64,000 nt of DNA. Source: Gemmobacter caeruleus. GTDB taxonomy: Bacteria > Pseudomonadota > Alphaproteobacteria > Rhodobacterales > Rhodobacteraceae. The stretch's first letter is position 1, and the number at the start of each line of letters is the position of its first letter. Shown piece after piece: positions 8,263 to 17,035 of this stretch. The stretch is from contig NZ_VKKX01000044.1 of NCBI RefSeq assembly GCF_008271655.1, forward strand, positions 171,763-235,762, written 5' to 3'. The position numbers were made by a program, and so were the translations under genes. The notes beneath the pieces are model-generated. The model was not told the DNA's origin. It made no database searches and saw nothing but the letters and a program-made list of their open reading frames with translations.

Positions 8263-8958
8263 TCAGCGGGGCAGGGCCGCTTCGGCCGCCGCGCGGATGG
8301 CGCGGATATTGACGCCATAGGGCGCGGGATCGGTCACCGACCCGCCCTTGAACACGCCCGAACCGGCGACCAGCACATCGGCGCCCGCCGCCGCCACCAG
8401 CGGCGCGGTTTCCGGGGTCACGCCGCCGTCGATTTCGATATGGATCGGGCGATCCCCGATCATGGCACGCAAGGAACGCACCTTATCCACTTGGGAATGA
8501 ATGAATTTCTGCCCGCCAAAGCCCGGGTTCACCGTCATGACGCAGATCAGGTCCACCATGTCGAGCAGATAAGGCAGGCTGTCCAGCCCGGTCGCGGGAT
8601 TGAGCGCGAGACCCGCCTTGATGCCATGGGCGCGGATCGCTTGCAGCGTGCGGTGGATATGCGGCCCGGCCTCCAGATGCGCGGTGATGACATCGGCGCC
8701 GGCCTGCGCGAAGGCGTCGATATAGGGATCGACCGGGGCGATCATCAGATGCACATCCATAACGCCCTTGATGTGCTTGCGGATCGCCGCGCAAGTGCTT
8801 GGCCCAAAAGTGATATTCGGCACGAAATGCCCGTCCATCACATCGACATGGACCCAATCGGCACCTTGCGCCTCGATCGCTTCGCATTCCGCGCCGAAAT
8901 TGGCGAAATCGGCAGACAGGATCGACGGGGCGATCTTGATGGCACGCGAGAAGGTCAT
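8263..8958 (-). CDS. rpe: Ribulose-phosphate 3-epimerase
   Basis: A 231-residue TIM-barrel enzyme that interconverts ribulose 5-phosphate and xylulose 5-phosphate in the pentose phosphate/Calvin pathways. Visible motifs are KIAPSILSADF, the metal-binding HVDVMDGHFVPN, HLMI, MTVNPGFGGQKF and IDGGV, all in family order. GAGG six bases before ATG 8958 favours this start over 8970 and 9042. It follows the HI0933-type gene by about 119 bases on the same strand. Confidence 0.95.
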   Translation of the reverse strand: MTFSRAIKIAPSILSADFANFGAECEAIEAQGADWVHVDVMDGHFVPNITFGPSTCAAIRKHIKGVMDVHLMIAPVDPYIDAFAQAGADVITAHLEAGPHIHRTLQAIRAHGIKAGLALNPATGLDSLPYLLDMVDLICVMTVNPGFGGQKFIHSQVDKVRSLRAMIGDRPIHIEIDGGVTPETAPLVAAAGADVLVAGSGVFKGGSVTDPAPYGVNIRAIRAAAEAALPR

Positions 8959-9077
8959 GGGTTGCCTCATGTCATGGGATGCAGGCTCTTTGCCCGATTT
9001 CACGTCCCATTGGCAAGGGGGACGCCGTTTTTCAGCCGTCACGCATCAATTGCATTACATAATATTGATTATCGGAC

Positions 9078-10250
9078 TTACATCACCTGGCCCGCCGCCC
9101 ATCCCGAGGACCAGGCCCATTGGAAGTTATAGCCCCCCAGCCAGCCTGTCACATCCACCACCTCACCGATGAAATAGAGCCCCGGCACCGCCTTGGCCTG
9201 CATCGTGCGCGCGTCGAGCGCCTCGGTGCTGATGCCGCCCAGTGTCACCTCTGCGGTGCGATAACCTTCGCTGCCGACCGGCGTGATCGCAAAGTCATGC
9301 ACCAGCCGCGCCAGCCCGTCGAGCCGCGCATTGGACTGATCCGCGAGATTGCCCTGCAAGCCGCTGACAGTTTCCAGATGCCGGGCCAGCTTTTCCGGCA
9401 GCAGCCGCGCCAGCGCGCTGCGCAAGGCGATGCGCCCTTCGCGCCCCCGCAGATCGCGCAGCAGCGCCGCCGCATCCTGCCCGCGCGCAAGATCGAGATG
9501 CAGCACATCGCCCTCGCGCCAATAGGAACTGATTTGCAGGATCGCCGGGCCAGACAGGCCCCGATGGGTAAAAAGAACTGCCTCGTCAAAGCCTTGCCGG
9601 CCACAGCTCGCGCGGCCCTGCACGGCGGTTCCGGCCAGTGGCCTCAGCGGCTCCAGCACCTGTTCCGCGAGCGTCAGCGGCACCAGACCCGGCCGCGTTT
9701 CAGTCAGCGGCAGGCCGAATTGCTGCGCGATCTGATAGCCCAGCCCGGTCGCCCCCATCTTGGGGATCGACTTGCCCCCTGTCGCCACGCAGAGCGCCGC
9801 GCCGGTAACCGGGCCTCGGCTGGTCTCCACGACAAAGCCGCGCGCTTGGGTGACAGAACGGATTTCCGTTTCCAGCCAGAGCGTTACGCCGAATTCCTCC
9901 ATCTGGCGCAGCAGCATCGCCACGATCTCGCGCGCGGATCCGTCGCAGAACAGCTGCCCCAGCGTCTTTTCGTGCCAGGCGATCCCTGCCGCATCCACGC
10001 GGGCGATGAAATCCCATTGGGTAAAGCGTTTCAGCGCCGAAAGCGCAAAGCGCGGGTTCTGCGATAAAAAGCATTCGGGACGGATGTCGAGATTGGTGAA
10101 ATTGCAGCGCCCGCCGCCGGAGATGCGAATCTTTTCGCCCGCTGCCCGGGCATGGTCGATCACCAGCACCCGCCGCCCGCGCCGCCCGGCCTCGATCGCC
10201 GCCATCATGCCGGCCGCGCCGGCGCCCAGGATCACCACATCATATGTCAT
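9078..10250 (-). CDS. HI0933/YhiN-type NAD(P)/FAD-dependent oxidoreductase
   Basis: A 390-residue flavoprotein. DVVILGAGAAGMMAA is the FAD-binding Rossmann motif; KIRISGGGRCNFTN, ALCVATGGKSIPKMGATG and the C-terminal DVTGWLGGYNFQWAWSSG are signatures of the HI0933/YhiN family, whose substrate is undefined. The frame is open to 10427 but those extra residues come from reading the tRNA-Gln gene backwards. ATG 10250 with AGGGG just upstream is the real start. Confidence 0.88.
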   Translation of the reverse strand: MTYDVVILGAGAAGMMAAIEAGRRGRRVLVIDHARAAGEKIRISGGGRCNFTNLDIRPECFLSQNPRFALSALKRFTQWDFIARVDAAGIAWHEKTLGQLFCDGSAREIVAMLLRQMEEFGVTLWLETEIRSVTQARGFVVETSRGPVTGAALCVATGGKSIPKMGATGLGYQIAQQFGLPLTETRPGLVPLTLAEQVLEPLRPLAGTAVQGRASCGRQGFDEAVLFTHRGLSGPAILQISSYWREGDVLHLDLARGQDAAALLRDLRGREGRIALRSALARLLPEKLARHLETVSGLQGNLADQSNARLDGLARLVHDFAITPVGSEGYRTAEVTLGGISTEALDARTMQAKAVPGLYFIGEVVDVTGWLGGYNFQWAWSSGWAAGQVM

Positions 10251-10310
10251 GCCCCTGCTTACCCCGCGCCCCGGCCCGCCGCCAGCGGCGAATGGGCGTG
10301 AAAATCGCTC

Positions 10311-10339
10311 TTGCGGTGCCCGGAGCGCTCGGCTAAATA
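10311..10339 (+). promoter_or_regulatory. Promoter of first tRNA-Gln
   Basis: TTGCGG (10311-10316), a 17-base spacer and TAAATA (10334-10339) place the start point about six bases before the mature tRNA 5' end. Confidence 0.65.
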
Positions 10340-10351
10340 CCGCCGCACGGT

Positions 10352-10426
<75 letters not shown>

Positions 10427-10498
10427 AATCCCATATAATTCAAAGACCTGCGCGCCACAGCTTGTGCGTTTTTCGCGCGTTTCGCCGCATTTTTCCGC

Positions 10499-10527
10499 TT
10501 GCGCATCCCCCCTGCCTTCGCTACATA
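10499..10527 (+). promoter_or_regulatory. Promoter of second tRNA-Gln
   Basis: TTGCGC (10499-10504), 17 bases, TACATA (10522-10527). The geometry relative to the tRNA is the same as for copy 1, so each gene appears to be transcribed independently. Confidence 0.6.
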
Positions 10528-10539
10528 CCGCCGCACGGT

Positions 10540-10614
<75 letters not shown>

Positions 10615-10665
10615 AGAATCCTAAGAATTTCCTGCGGCGCGACGGTCAGTGAAGCGGTATCTGCA

Positions 10666-11856
10666 TCACGCCGATACGGTCACATCGAACCCGTGCAGCC
10701 AGTCAAAGCGCGACAGCGGCAGCCCCGGTGCGAGGCGGCCGCCGATCCGCAGGCCCAGATGCGCGACACCCCTGCTGAGTCCCGAAAGGTGGTAGGCGCG
10801 GGCGTTGCGGTTCGCGGCCTCCACGATGCGGCGGCAACGCGGGGCACGGGTGGCCTGATAGGCGGCCACCATCTCGGCGCCCGGGCCCATCCGGTCCAGC
10901 AGATCTGCCAGAACCCAGGCGTCTTCCAGTGCCATATTCGCGCCCTGTGCCAGAAAGGGCAGCGTCGGATGCGCGGCATCGCCCAGCAGTGCGACCATGC
11001 CACCGGGCAGCGCGCGGCCCCAGATCTCGGCGACGGGGTGACGGAACAGGCCCCAGAGCCAGAGCTGATCGACCTGCTCCAGCCAGCCGCGCACGCGGGG
11101 GCCAAAGCCTTCGAAGGCAAGGCGCAGGGCCAGCGGATCGTCGGGCAGGTTCCAGCCCTCCTCGACCCATTGATTGCGCTCCTCGACGGCGACGAGGTTG
11201 CGCAGGCGACCTTCGCGCAGCGGATAGCTGACCAGATGCCGGCCCGCGCCCATATGCACCTCGGCCACGGGGACCGCGCCCGGCTCGGCCGGGATCACCG
11301 CGCGCCAGGCGACTTGGCGGGTGAAGAACGGTGCCACCTTGCCTTTGAGTGCCGCGCGCAGCGGTGAATGCAGCCCGTCCGCCCCCAGCACGATCGCGGG
11401 TGACAGTTCGGCCCCCTGCGCGGTGGTCAGGCGCGGCACGGGGCCGGAAAGGTCGATCTCGCGCACCTTTTGCAGCAGGCGCACCTGCACCCCGGCGGCG
11501 CGGGCGCCCTCGGCCAGAAGGTCGATCAGATCGGCGCGATGCGTCAGGTGCCAGGCCAGATCGGGGCGATGCCGCGCGAGATCCATGCGCAGGACAAGAC
11601 TGCCATCGCGCCCGTCGCGCAGTTCGACCGCCCGGGCGCGCATCGTCGCCGCGTCCAGCGCGGTGCCCAGGCCAAGCGCGCGCAGCACCGCGGCGCCGTT
11701 GGGGGTGATCTGCAAGCCCGCCCCCACCTCGCGGATGGCGGCGGCCTGTTCCAGCACGGTGACCTGGGCACCCCGCAGCGCCAGTGCCCGGGCCAGCGCC
11801 AGCCCCGCGACCCCTGCCCCCAGAACCGTGATCTCCCGCCCTGCCAGCCTGCCCAT
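10666..11856 (-). CDS. FAD-dependent aromatic-ring monooxygenase (salicylate hydroxylase-like)
   Basis: A 396-residue group-A flavoprotein monooxygenase. TVLGAGVAGLALARALA is the FAD-binding GxGxxG motif at residues about 10-26, and GDAAHPTLPFLAQGANMALEDA (about 285-306) is the GD motif contacting the flavin ribityl chain. The family hydroxylates aromatic compounds with NAD(P)H and oxygen; UbiH/VisC-like quinone hydroxylation is the alternative. It lies downstream of dksA on the same strand, but a terminator between them argues for separate transcription. Confidence 0.85.
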   Translation of the reverse strand: MGRLAGREITVLGAGVAGLALARALALRGAQVTVLEQAAAIREVGAGLQITPNGAAVLRALGLGTALDAATMRARAVELRDGRDGSLVLRMDLARHRPDLAWHLTHRADLIDLLAEGARAAGVQVRLLQKVREIDLSGPVPRLTTAQGAELSPAIVLGADGLHSPLRAALKGKVAPFFTRQVAWRAVIPAEPGAVPVAEVHMGAGRHLVSYPLREGRLRNLVAVEERNQWVEEGWNLPDDPLALRLAFEGFGPRVRGWLEQVDQLWLWGLFRHPVAEIWGRALPGGMVALLGDAAHPTLPFLAQGANMALEDAWVLADLLDRMGPGAEMVAAYQATRAPRCRRIVEAANRNARAYHLSGLSRGVAHLGLRIGGRLAPGLPLSRFDWLHGFDVTVSA

Positions 11857-11877
11857 GCGCCTGCCTTTCCGATATGC

Positions 11878-11902
11878 AAAAGCCGGGCGCGAGGGCCCGG
11901 CT
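11878..11902 (-). terminator. Terminator after dksA
   Basis: On the minus strand AGCCGGGC and GCCCGGCT form an eight-pair stem followed by TTTT. It lies 90 bases past the dksA stop and just before the next leftward gene. Confidence 0.75.
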
Positions 11903-11991
11903 CAGCCTGCCGTCATTTCACCGGGGCGCGCAACCGTCGCCCCCTTTCCCCGCCTGCGGCCCAAGGTCGCGCGACGGGGCGGCCCGCGGCC

Positions 11992-12414
11992 TCAATCCTC
12001 GCGATGCACCTTTTCGCGGCGCTCGTGGCGTTCCTGTGCCTCCAGCGTCATGGTGGCGATCGGGCGCGCATCCAGCCGCTTGAGGCTGATCGGCTCGCCG
12101 GTCACCTCGCAATAGCCGTATTCGCCATTCTCGATCCGGCGCAGCGCCGAGTCGATCTTGCCGATCAGCTTGCGCTGGCGGTCGCGGGTGCGCAGTTCCA
12201 GCGCGCGGTCGGTCTCCTCGCTTGCGCGGTCGGCCAGATCGGGCACGTTGCGGGCGCTGTCGGTCAGATTGTCGAGGGTCTCGGCGCTCTGATCCAGAAG
12301 TTCCTGTTTCCAGGTCAGCAGCTTGCGGCGGAAATATTCCAGCTGCCGGTCATTCATGAAAGGTTCGCCTTCCGCGGGGCGATAATCGTCAGGAAGAAAG
12401 GTCTCGGCCTTCAT
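11992..12414 (-). CDS. dksA: RNA polymerase-binding transcription factor DksA, single-cysteine type
   Basis: A 140-residue DksA: N-terminal segment, a long coiled coil (about 25-95, with DLADRASEETDRALELRTRDR at the tip carrying D-x-A-D-x-A-S-like residues), and a C-terminal finger. It acts with ppGpp in the RNA polymerase secondary channel. Canonical DksA has four zinc cysteines; here the finger reads GYCEVTG and ATMTLEAQ, so only the first cysteine remains and the other positions are T, T and A. This matches the nonclassical DksA described from Rhodobacter sphaeroides. The start at 12414 has GGAG upstream; the longer frame to 12504 runs into the divergent promoter region. Confidence 0.93.
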   Translation of the reverse strand: MKAETFLPDDYRPAEGEPFMNDRQLEYFRRKLLTWKQELLDQSAETLDNLTDSARNVPDLADRASEETDRALELRTRDRQRKLIGKIDSALRRIENGEYGYCEVTGEPISLKRLDARPIATMTLEAQERHERREKVHRED

Positions 12415-12600
12415 CGCAGCACTCCACTTCTGCGACTGCGCCGACCCGGGCCTGGCCGGCGCGTCTGGTGGCGTTCCTCTACCGGAACTCTGACCCCTTG
12501 TCACTAGCCCTTGTCACCCAGCGACCTCACTTGTCGTTGCGCCGATTTCGTAGGGGGACTAGGGTCTGCCCACCACAGATTGCAGAAGGCGCCGGTCAGA

Positions 12601-13440
12601 ATGAAGTTCAGCTCCACCTCCAGCTACATCGCCTCGGACGATCTGGCGGTCGCGGTCAATGCCGCTGTCGCGCTGCAACGCCCGCTTCTGGTCAAGGGTG
12701 AGCCGGGCACCGGCAAGACCGAACTGGCGCGCCAGGTGGCCGAGAGCCTGGGGATGCCGATGCTGGAATGGAACATCAAGTCCACCACCAAGGCGCAGCA
12801 GGGTCTTTATGAATACGATGCCGTCAGCCGGCTGCGCGACAGCCAGCTGGGCGAGGCGCGGGTGCATGATGTGAAGAACTACATCCGCAAGGGCAAGCTC
12901 TGGCAGGCCTTCGAGGCCGAGGGCCGCGTCGTCCTCTTGATCGACGAGATCGACAAGGCCGATATCGAGTTTCCCAATGACCTGCTCCAGGAACTCGACC
13001 GGATGGAGTTTCACGTCTATGAGACCGGCGAGACGATCCGCGCGCGGCAGCGTCCGGTGGTCATCATCACCTCGAACAATGAAAAGGAACTGCCCGACGC
13101 CTTTCTGCGGCGCTGTTTCTTTCACTATATCCGCTTTCCCGACATCGACACGCTGCGCGCCATTGTCGAGGTGCATTTCCCCGGCATCAAGGCGGCGCTG
13201 CTGACCACCGCCCTGACGCAGTTCTTCGAGATCCGCGAAACGCCGGGGCTGAAGAAAAAGCCCTCCACCTCCGAGGTGCTGGACTGGCTGAAGCTGCTGC
13301 TGGCCGAGGATCTGGGGCCCGAAGACCTCAAGCGGGATGGCAAGACCCTGCTGCCGCGGCTGCATGGGGCGCTGTTGAAGAACGAACAGGACGTGCATCT
13401 GTTCGAGCGGCTGGCCTTCATGGCGCGCGGGCGCGGCTAG
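12601..13440 (+). CDS. MoxR-type AAA+ ATPase
   Basis: A 279-residue AAA+ protein: Walker A GEPGTGKT at 33-40, Walker B VVLLIDEID at 110-118, sensor 1 IITSNNEKELPDAFLRR near 160-176 with the arginine finger in that loop. MoxR ATPases act as chaperones with a VWA-domain partner; a CoxE-like VWA gene lies at 15854 on the same strand. ATG 12601 is the best start (AAGG at 12586-12589); upstream residues of the open frame look non-coding. It diverges from dksA. Confidence 0.88.
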   Translation: MKFSSTSSYIASDDLAVAVNAAVALQRPLLVKGEPGTGKTELARQVAESLGMPMLEWNIKSTTKAQQGLYEYDAVSRLRDSQLGEARVHDVKNYIRKGKLWQAFEAEGRVVLLIDEIDKADIEFPNDLLQELDRMEFHVYETGETIRARQRPVVIITSNNEKELPDAFLRRCFFHYIRFPDIDTLRAIVEVHFPGIKAALLTTALTQFFEIRETPGLKKKPSTSEVLDWLKLLLAEDLGPEDLKRDGKTLLPRLHGALLKNEQDVHLFERLAFMARGRG

Positions 13441-14216
13441 GCGCGGCGGGGCGGGTTGTTGCGCGATCCGAAACAGGCTGTTGATTGAACTTCGGGTGGC
13501 AAGCCGTTGTGCTTTCACCGGGAATCGGTTTCGCAGATTCGGGCGGCCCGCCTTGAATTGGCCACATTTCAGCCACAATGTGTTCACGAAACTCGCTTAT
13601 TCTGAAATAATCGGAAACAATGCGTGAGATTCCCGCCCCAAATCTGGCATGATCAAGGCGGCCGAGCACGATGGATGGTGCCGCCGCGCAGGGGGCGCGA
13701 TTCCAGAGATTGACACAATCGTGCCGCTCTCCTGACATGGGGCGGCGTTCCCTTGGACTGGCGTCCTGGAACGCGTCAACCACAAGGACAGGCAACCCGA
13801 GCGATGATCTTTTCCCCTTGCCTCAAGGCGGGCCATGCGGCCGCGCCCCGGGCATCCGGCGCCGTTTCTGCGGCGGCACCGGGCGGGTCGGATCTGCGCG
13901 GATGCGGCCTTGTGGGGCATGCGGGGCGACATGGCGGTCCGGCGGGGGCCGGACAAACGCCATGGCCCGCCCCTGCCCGCCACGACGCAGCCGCGTCGTC
14001 TACCCTTGGCGCAACCGCGCCCGGCACGTCTCTGGGGGAGCGTGACGGGGCTGCGCGGCGGCGCCATTTCCTGCGGCCGGACCGGCCTTGTCGCGATGCG
14101 GGGGCATCGCGGCCGGGCCTGGTGCGGGGCGCATCTCACCCGCGGAATGACCGGCCCGGTCTGCTCGGCCGGTCGTTCCGATACCTGAAATACTGCAATC
14201 CCGGGGCTGCCAACCC
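13441..14216. other. 776-base stretch without a convincing gene
   Basis: The first half (13441-13800) is relatively AT-rich and promoter-like: TTGACA at 13704-13709 area, inverted repeats CACATT-N8-AATGTG (13563-13582) and TTATT-N4-AATAA (13597-13610), and four GANTC methylation sites (13522, 13536, 13628, 13699). The second half is GC-rich with several open frames on both strands; the best one begins at ATG 13804 after AAGGA and runs to 14253, overlapping the next gene. Its composition (G, R, P and A rich, lower third-position GC than neighbours) does not look like a conserved protein. Confidence 0.5.
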
Positions 14217-15611
14217 ATGCGTCTTGCCGCACTCCTTACCCTTTCGCTGCTGAGCGCCTGCGCGCCCGGATCGAACCCGCATGACGCCGCCCAGGTGTCG
14301 ATGAACCGCCCGCGCGATGCGACGGCGGCGGCGCCGACCAGCCTGCCGGGGCCGGCCTTTGCCGCCACCACGCCCGGCCGGGTTCAGCGCTCGAATACCG
14401 AAATCGCGCAGGATTTCATGGATCTGGAATTCCGCATGGAAAGCGGGCGCCCCCTGCCCGTCCTGACCCGTTTCGAGGGGCCGATCACCGTGGCGCTGCG
14501 CGGCCAGGTGCCGCCCTCGGCCCAGGCCGATCTCAGTCGTCTTCTGACGCGATTCCGCAATGAGGCGGGCATCAATGTCAGCCAGACCGGCGGCGAGGCG
14601 GCGATCAATGTGGTCTTCGTGCCGCGCCGGGTGATCCGTGCGACCTATGCCAATGTGGCCTGTTTCGTGATGCCCAATGTGTCCTCGCTGGAGGAGTTGC
14701 GCGCGGCGCGCGGCACCGGCCTGCTGGATTGGGGCTCGGTGCGCGAGCGGCGCAAGGCCGCGGTCTTTGCCCCCTCGGATGCCAGCCCGCAAGAGATTCG
14801 CGATTGCCTGCATGAGGAACTCGCGCAGGCCATGGGCCCGCTGAACGACCTGTATCAACTGCCCGACAGCGTGTTCAACGACGACAACTTCCACACCGTG
14901 CTGACCAGTTTCGACATGCTGGTGCTGCGCCTGCATTACAGCCCGCAACTGCGTTCGGGCATGACGCAGGCGCAGGTGGCCGCCGCGCTGCCGGGACTGC
15001 TTGCGCAGATGAACCCGGGCGGTGGCACCGGGCGCAGCCATAGCGGCGGGCGCACCCCGCCGGCCTGGGTCAAGTCGATGGAACTGGCGCTTGGCGCTTC
15101 GGGCGGGGCCGGCGCGAAAAGGGCGGCGGCGCAACGCGCGCTTCAGATCGCGCAGGCCCAGGGCTGGAGCGATTCCCGCCTTGCCTTTTCGTGGTTCGCC
15201 GTGGGGCGGCTGAATATCGGCCAGGATCCGGTCGTGGCAGCCCAGGCCTTTGGCCAGGCCGCGCGCATCTGGCGCGCCCTGCCCGGCGCGCAGGTTCAGG
15301 CCGCGCATGTGGACATGCAACTTGCCGCGCTCGCGCTCAGCCAGGGGCGCCCCGATCAGGCGGTGGCCTTTGCCGATCGCGCCATTCCGGCCGTGCGCCG
15401 GGCGGAAAACGCCTCGCTGCTGGCGACGATCCTGATGATCAAGGGCCAGGCGCTTGATCTGGCGGGCGACAAGGCCGCGGCGCGGGCGGTGCGGCTCGAC
15501 AGTGCGCCCTGGGCGCGCTATGGCTTCGGTTCCGACGCCGTGACCCGGGCCCGTCAGCGCGACATCTCCGCCCTGAGCCCGTCGCGGCTGAGCATGGCAA
15601 TCCGGGGCTGA
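14217..15611 (+). CDS. DUF2927 domain lipoprotein
   Basis: A 464-residue predicted lipoprotein: the N-terminus MRLAALLTLSLLSAC has a short hydrophobic stretch ending in a lipobox with Cys15. A DUF2927-like core spans about 55-260 (IAQDFMDLEFRMESG, CLHEELAQAMGPLNDLYQLPDSVFNDDNFHTVLT), where HEE-x3-A resembles a metzincin-like element common to the family. The C-terminal third (about 300-440) is alanine-rich and helical, possibly TPR-like. It starts a same-strand series with the small protein, VWA protein, DedA and M48 genes. Function is not established. Confidence 0.78.
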   Translation: MRLAALLTLSLLSACAPGSNPHDAAQVSMNRPRDATAAAPTSLPGPAFAATTPGRVQRSNTEIAQDFMDLEFRMESGRPLPVLTRFEGPITVALRGQVPPSAQADLSRLLTRFRNEAGINVSQTGGEAAINVVFVPRRVIRATYANVACFVMPNVSSLEELRAARGTGLLDWGSVRERRKAAVFAPSDASPQEIRDCLHEELAQAMGPLNDLYQLPDSVFNDDNFHTVLTSFDMLVLRLHYSPQLRSGMTQAQVAAALPGLLAQMNPGGGTGRSHSGGRTPPAWVKSMELALGASGGAGAKRAAAQRALQIAQAQGWSDSRLAFSWFAVGRLNIGQDPVVAAQAFGQAARIWRALPGAQVQAAHVDMQLAALALSQGRPDQAVAFADRAIPAVRRAENASLLATILMIKGQALDLAGDKAAARAVRLDSAPWARYGFGSDAVTRARQRDISALSPSRLSMAIRG

Positions 15612-15671
15612 CACCAGGTCGGCCCCGCGCAAGGGCGGCCCGGCTGCGGGCCGCCGCGTGAGGAAGACAGG

Positions 15672-15836
15672 ATGATCGTCATCACCGCCGCAATTTTCGG
15701 GGCATTACTGGGCGTGCTGCGGGCGCGCCACCATGGCGGCAGCGGGCTGGACATGGCGCAATGGGGCGCGGGCTTTGCCATCCTCTTCGCGGTGATCGGG
15801 CTGATCGTCACGATCGTCATCGCCCGCATGATCTGA
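15672..15836 (+). CDS. Small 54-residue membrane protein
   Basis: An open frame of 54 codons: N-terminal hydrophobic segment MIVITAAIFGALLGVLRAR, a short basic/Gly-Ser loop (RHHGGSG), then a second membrane segment GFAILFAVIGLIVTIVIARMI. AGGAAGACAGG directly precedes the ATG, and third positions are strongly G/C as in neighbours. It sits 60 bases after the DUF2927 gene and 17 before the VWA gene, so it belongs to that unit. Similar tiny proteins in related genomes are sometimes mislabelled apolipoprotein acyltransferase; no such function is supported here. Confidence 0.75.
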   Translation: MIVITAAIFGALLGVLRARHHGGSGLDMAQWGAGFAILFAVIGLIVTIVIARMI

Positions 15837-15853
15837 CCGGCGGAGGGCGCGCG

Positions 15854-17035
15854 ATGTTCCTGCCCTTTTTCGAAACCCTGCGGCGCGGCGGCGTTCCGGT
15901 GACGCTGCGCGAATATCTGGGCTTTCTGGAGGGGCTGGCCGCCGGTCTTGTGACGCATGACGCCGAGGGGTTCTATTACCTTGCCCGCACCGCGCTGGTA
16001 AAGGATGAGCGCCATCTCGACCGTTTCGACCGCGCCTTTGCCGAGGCGTTTCGCGGTCTGGAAACCATCAGCGATGCCGCCGTGCTGGAGGCGATCGACC
16101 TCCCGGGCGACTGGCTTGCCAAGCTGGCCGAAAAGCACCTGACCCCCGAGGAAAAGGCGCAGATCGAGGCGCTTGGCGGTTTCGACAAGCTGATGGAGAC
16201 GCTGAAGCAGCGGCTGGCCGAACAGAAGGGGCGCCATCAGGGCGGCAACAAATGGGTGGGCACCGCCGGCACCTCGCCCTTTGGCGCCTATGGCTACAAC
16301 CCCGAAGGCGTGCGCATCGGTCAGGATCAAAGCCGCCATCAGCGCGCGGTCAAGGTCTGGGACAAGCGCGAGTTCCGCAACCTTGACGACACGGTCGAAC
16401 TGGGCACCCGCAACATCAAGGTTGCATTGCGCAGGCTGCGCCGCTGGGCCCGCGACGGCGCGGCGGAGGAACTGGATCTGGAGGGCACGATCCGCGCCAC
16501 CGCCGATCATGGCTGGCTGGATGTGCAGACCCGGCCCGAGCGGCGCAATGCCGTGAAGGTGCTGCTGTTTCTCGATGTCGGCGGCAGCATGGACCCCTAT
16601 ATCCGCGTGATGGACGAATTGTTCAGCGCCGCGAAATCCGAGTTCAAGCATCTGCGGCATTTCTATTTCCACAATTGCCTTTACGAAGGCGTCTGGACCG
16701 ACAACCGCCGCCGCTGGAACGAGCAGACCCCGACATGGGAGGTGCTGCGCAGCTACGGGCCGGATTACAAGGCGATCTTTGTCGGCGATGCCGCGATGTC
16801 GCCCTATGAGATCCTGCACCCGGGCGGCGCCAATGAACACTGGAACCCCGAGGCGGGCCAGGTCTGGCTGGAACGGGTCTGCGCGCAATGGCCGAACCAT
16901 CTGTGGATCAACCCGGTGCGCGAGGATCATTGGCGCCACACTTATTCCACCCGGCTGGTCCAGGACATCTTTGGCGGGCGCATGGTGCCGATGACGCTGG
17001 AGGGCATCGCCCGCGGGATCAAGGAGCTGCGATGA
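15854..17035 (+). CDS. VWA / CoxE-like protein
   Basis: A 393-residue protein starting at ATG 15854 after GGAGG (15842-15846). The N-terminal region (MFLPFFETLRRGGVPVTLREYLGFL) is characteristic of the CoxE/DUF58-like VWA group. The MIDAS-type site is degenerate: FLDVGGSMDPYI replaces D-x-S-x-S with D-x-G-G-S, followed by FVGDAAMSPYE later. These proteins partner MoxR ATPases in metal-centre or complex maturation. The gene overlaps the next by ATGA. Confidence 0.82.
   Translation: MFLPFFETLRRGGVPVTLREYLGFLEGLAAGLVTHDAEGFYYLARTALVKDERHLDRFDRAFAEAFRGLETISDAAVLEAIDLPGDWLAKLAEKHLTPEEKAQIEALGGFDKLMETLKQRLAEQKGRHQGGNKWVGTAGTSPFGAYGYNPEGVRIGQDQSRHQRAVKVWDKREFRNLDDTVELGTRNIKVALRRLRRWARDGAAEELDLEGTIRATADHGWLDVQTRPERRNAVKVLLFLDVGGSMDPYIRVMDELFSAAKSEFKHLRHFYFHNCLYEGVWTDNRRRWNEQTPTWEVLRSYGPDYKAIFVGDAAMSPYEILHPGGANEHWNPEAGQVWLERVCAQWPNHLWINPVREDHWRHTYSTRLVQDIFGGRMVPMTLEGIARGIKELR

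Noticed and set aside
6472-9132. Open frame of 886 codons crossing sulP and rpe on the other strand
   Set aside because: It runs antisense to two clear genes and is rich in H, Q, R and P, typical of a shadow frame.
13804-14253. Possible 149-residue protein after an AAGGA site
   Set aside because: Composition is biased to G, A, R and P, third-position GC is lower than in true neighbours, it overlaps the DUF2927 start by 37 bases, and no motif is recognisable. Not annotated as a gene.
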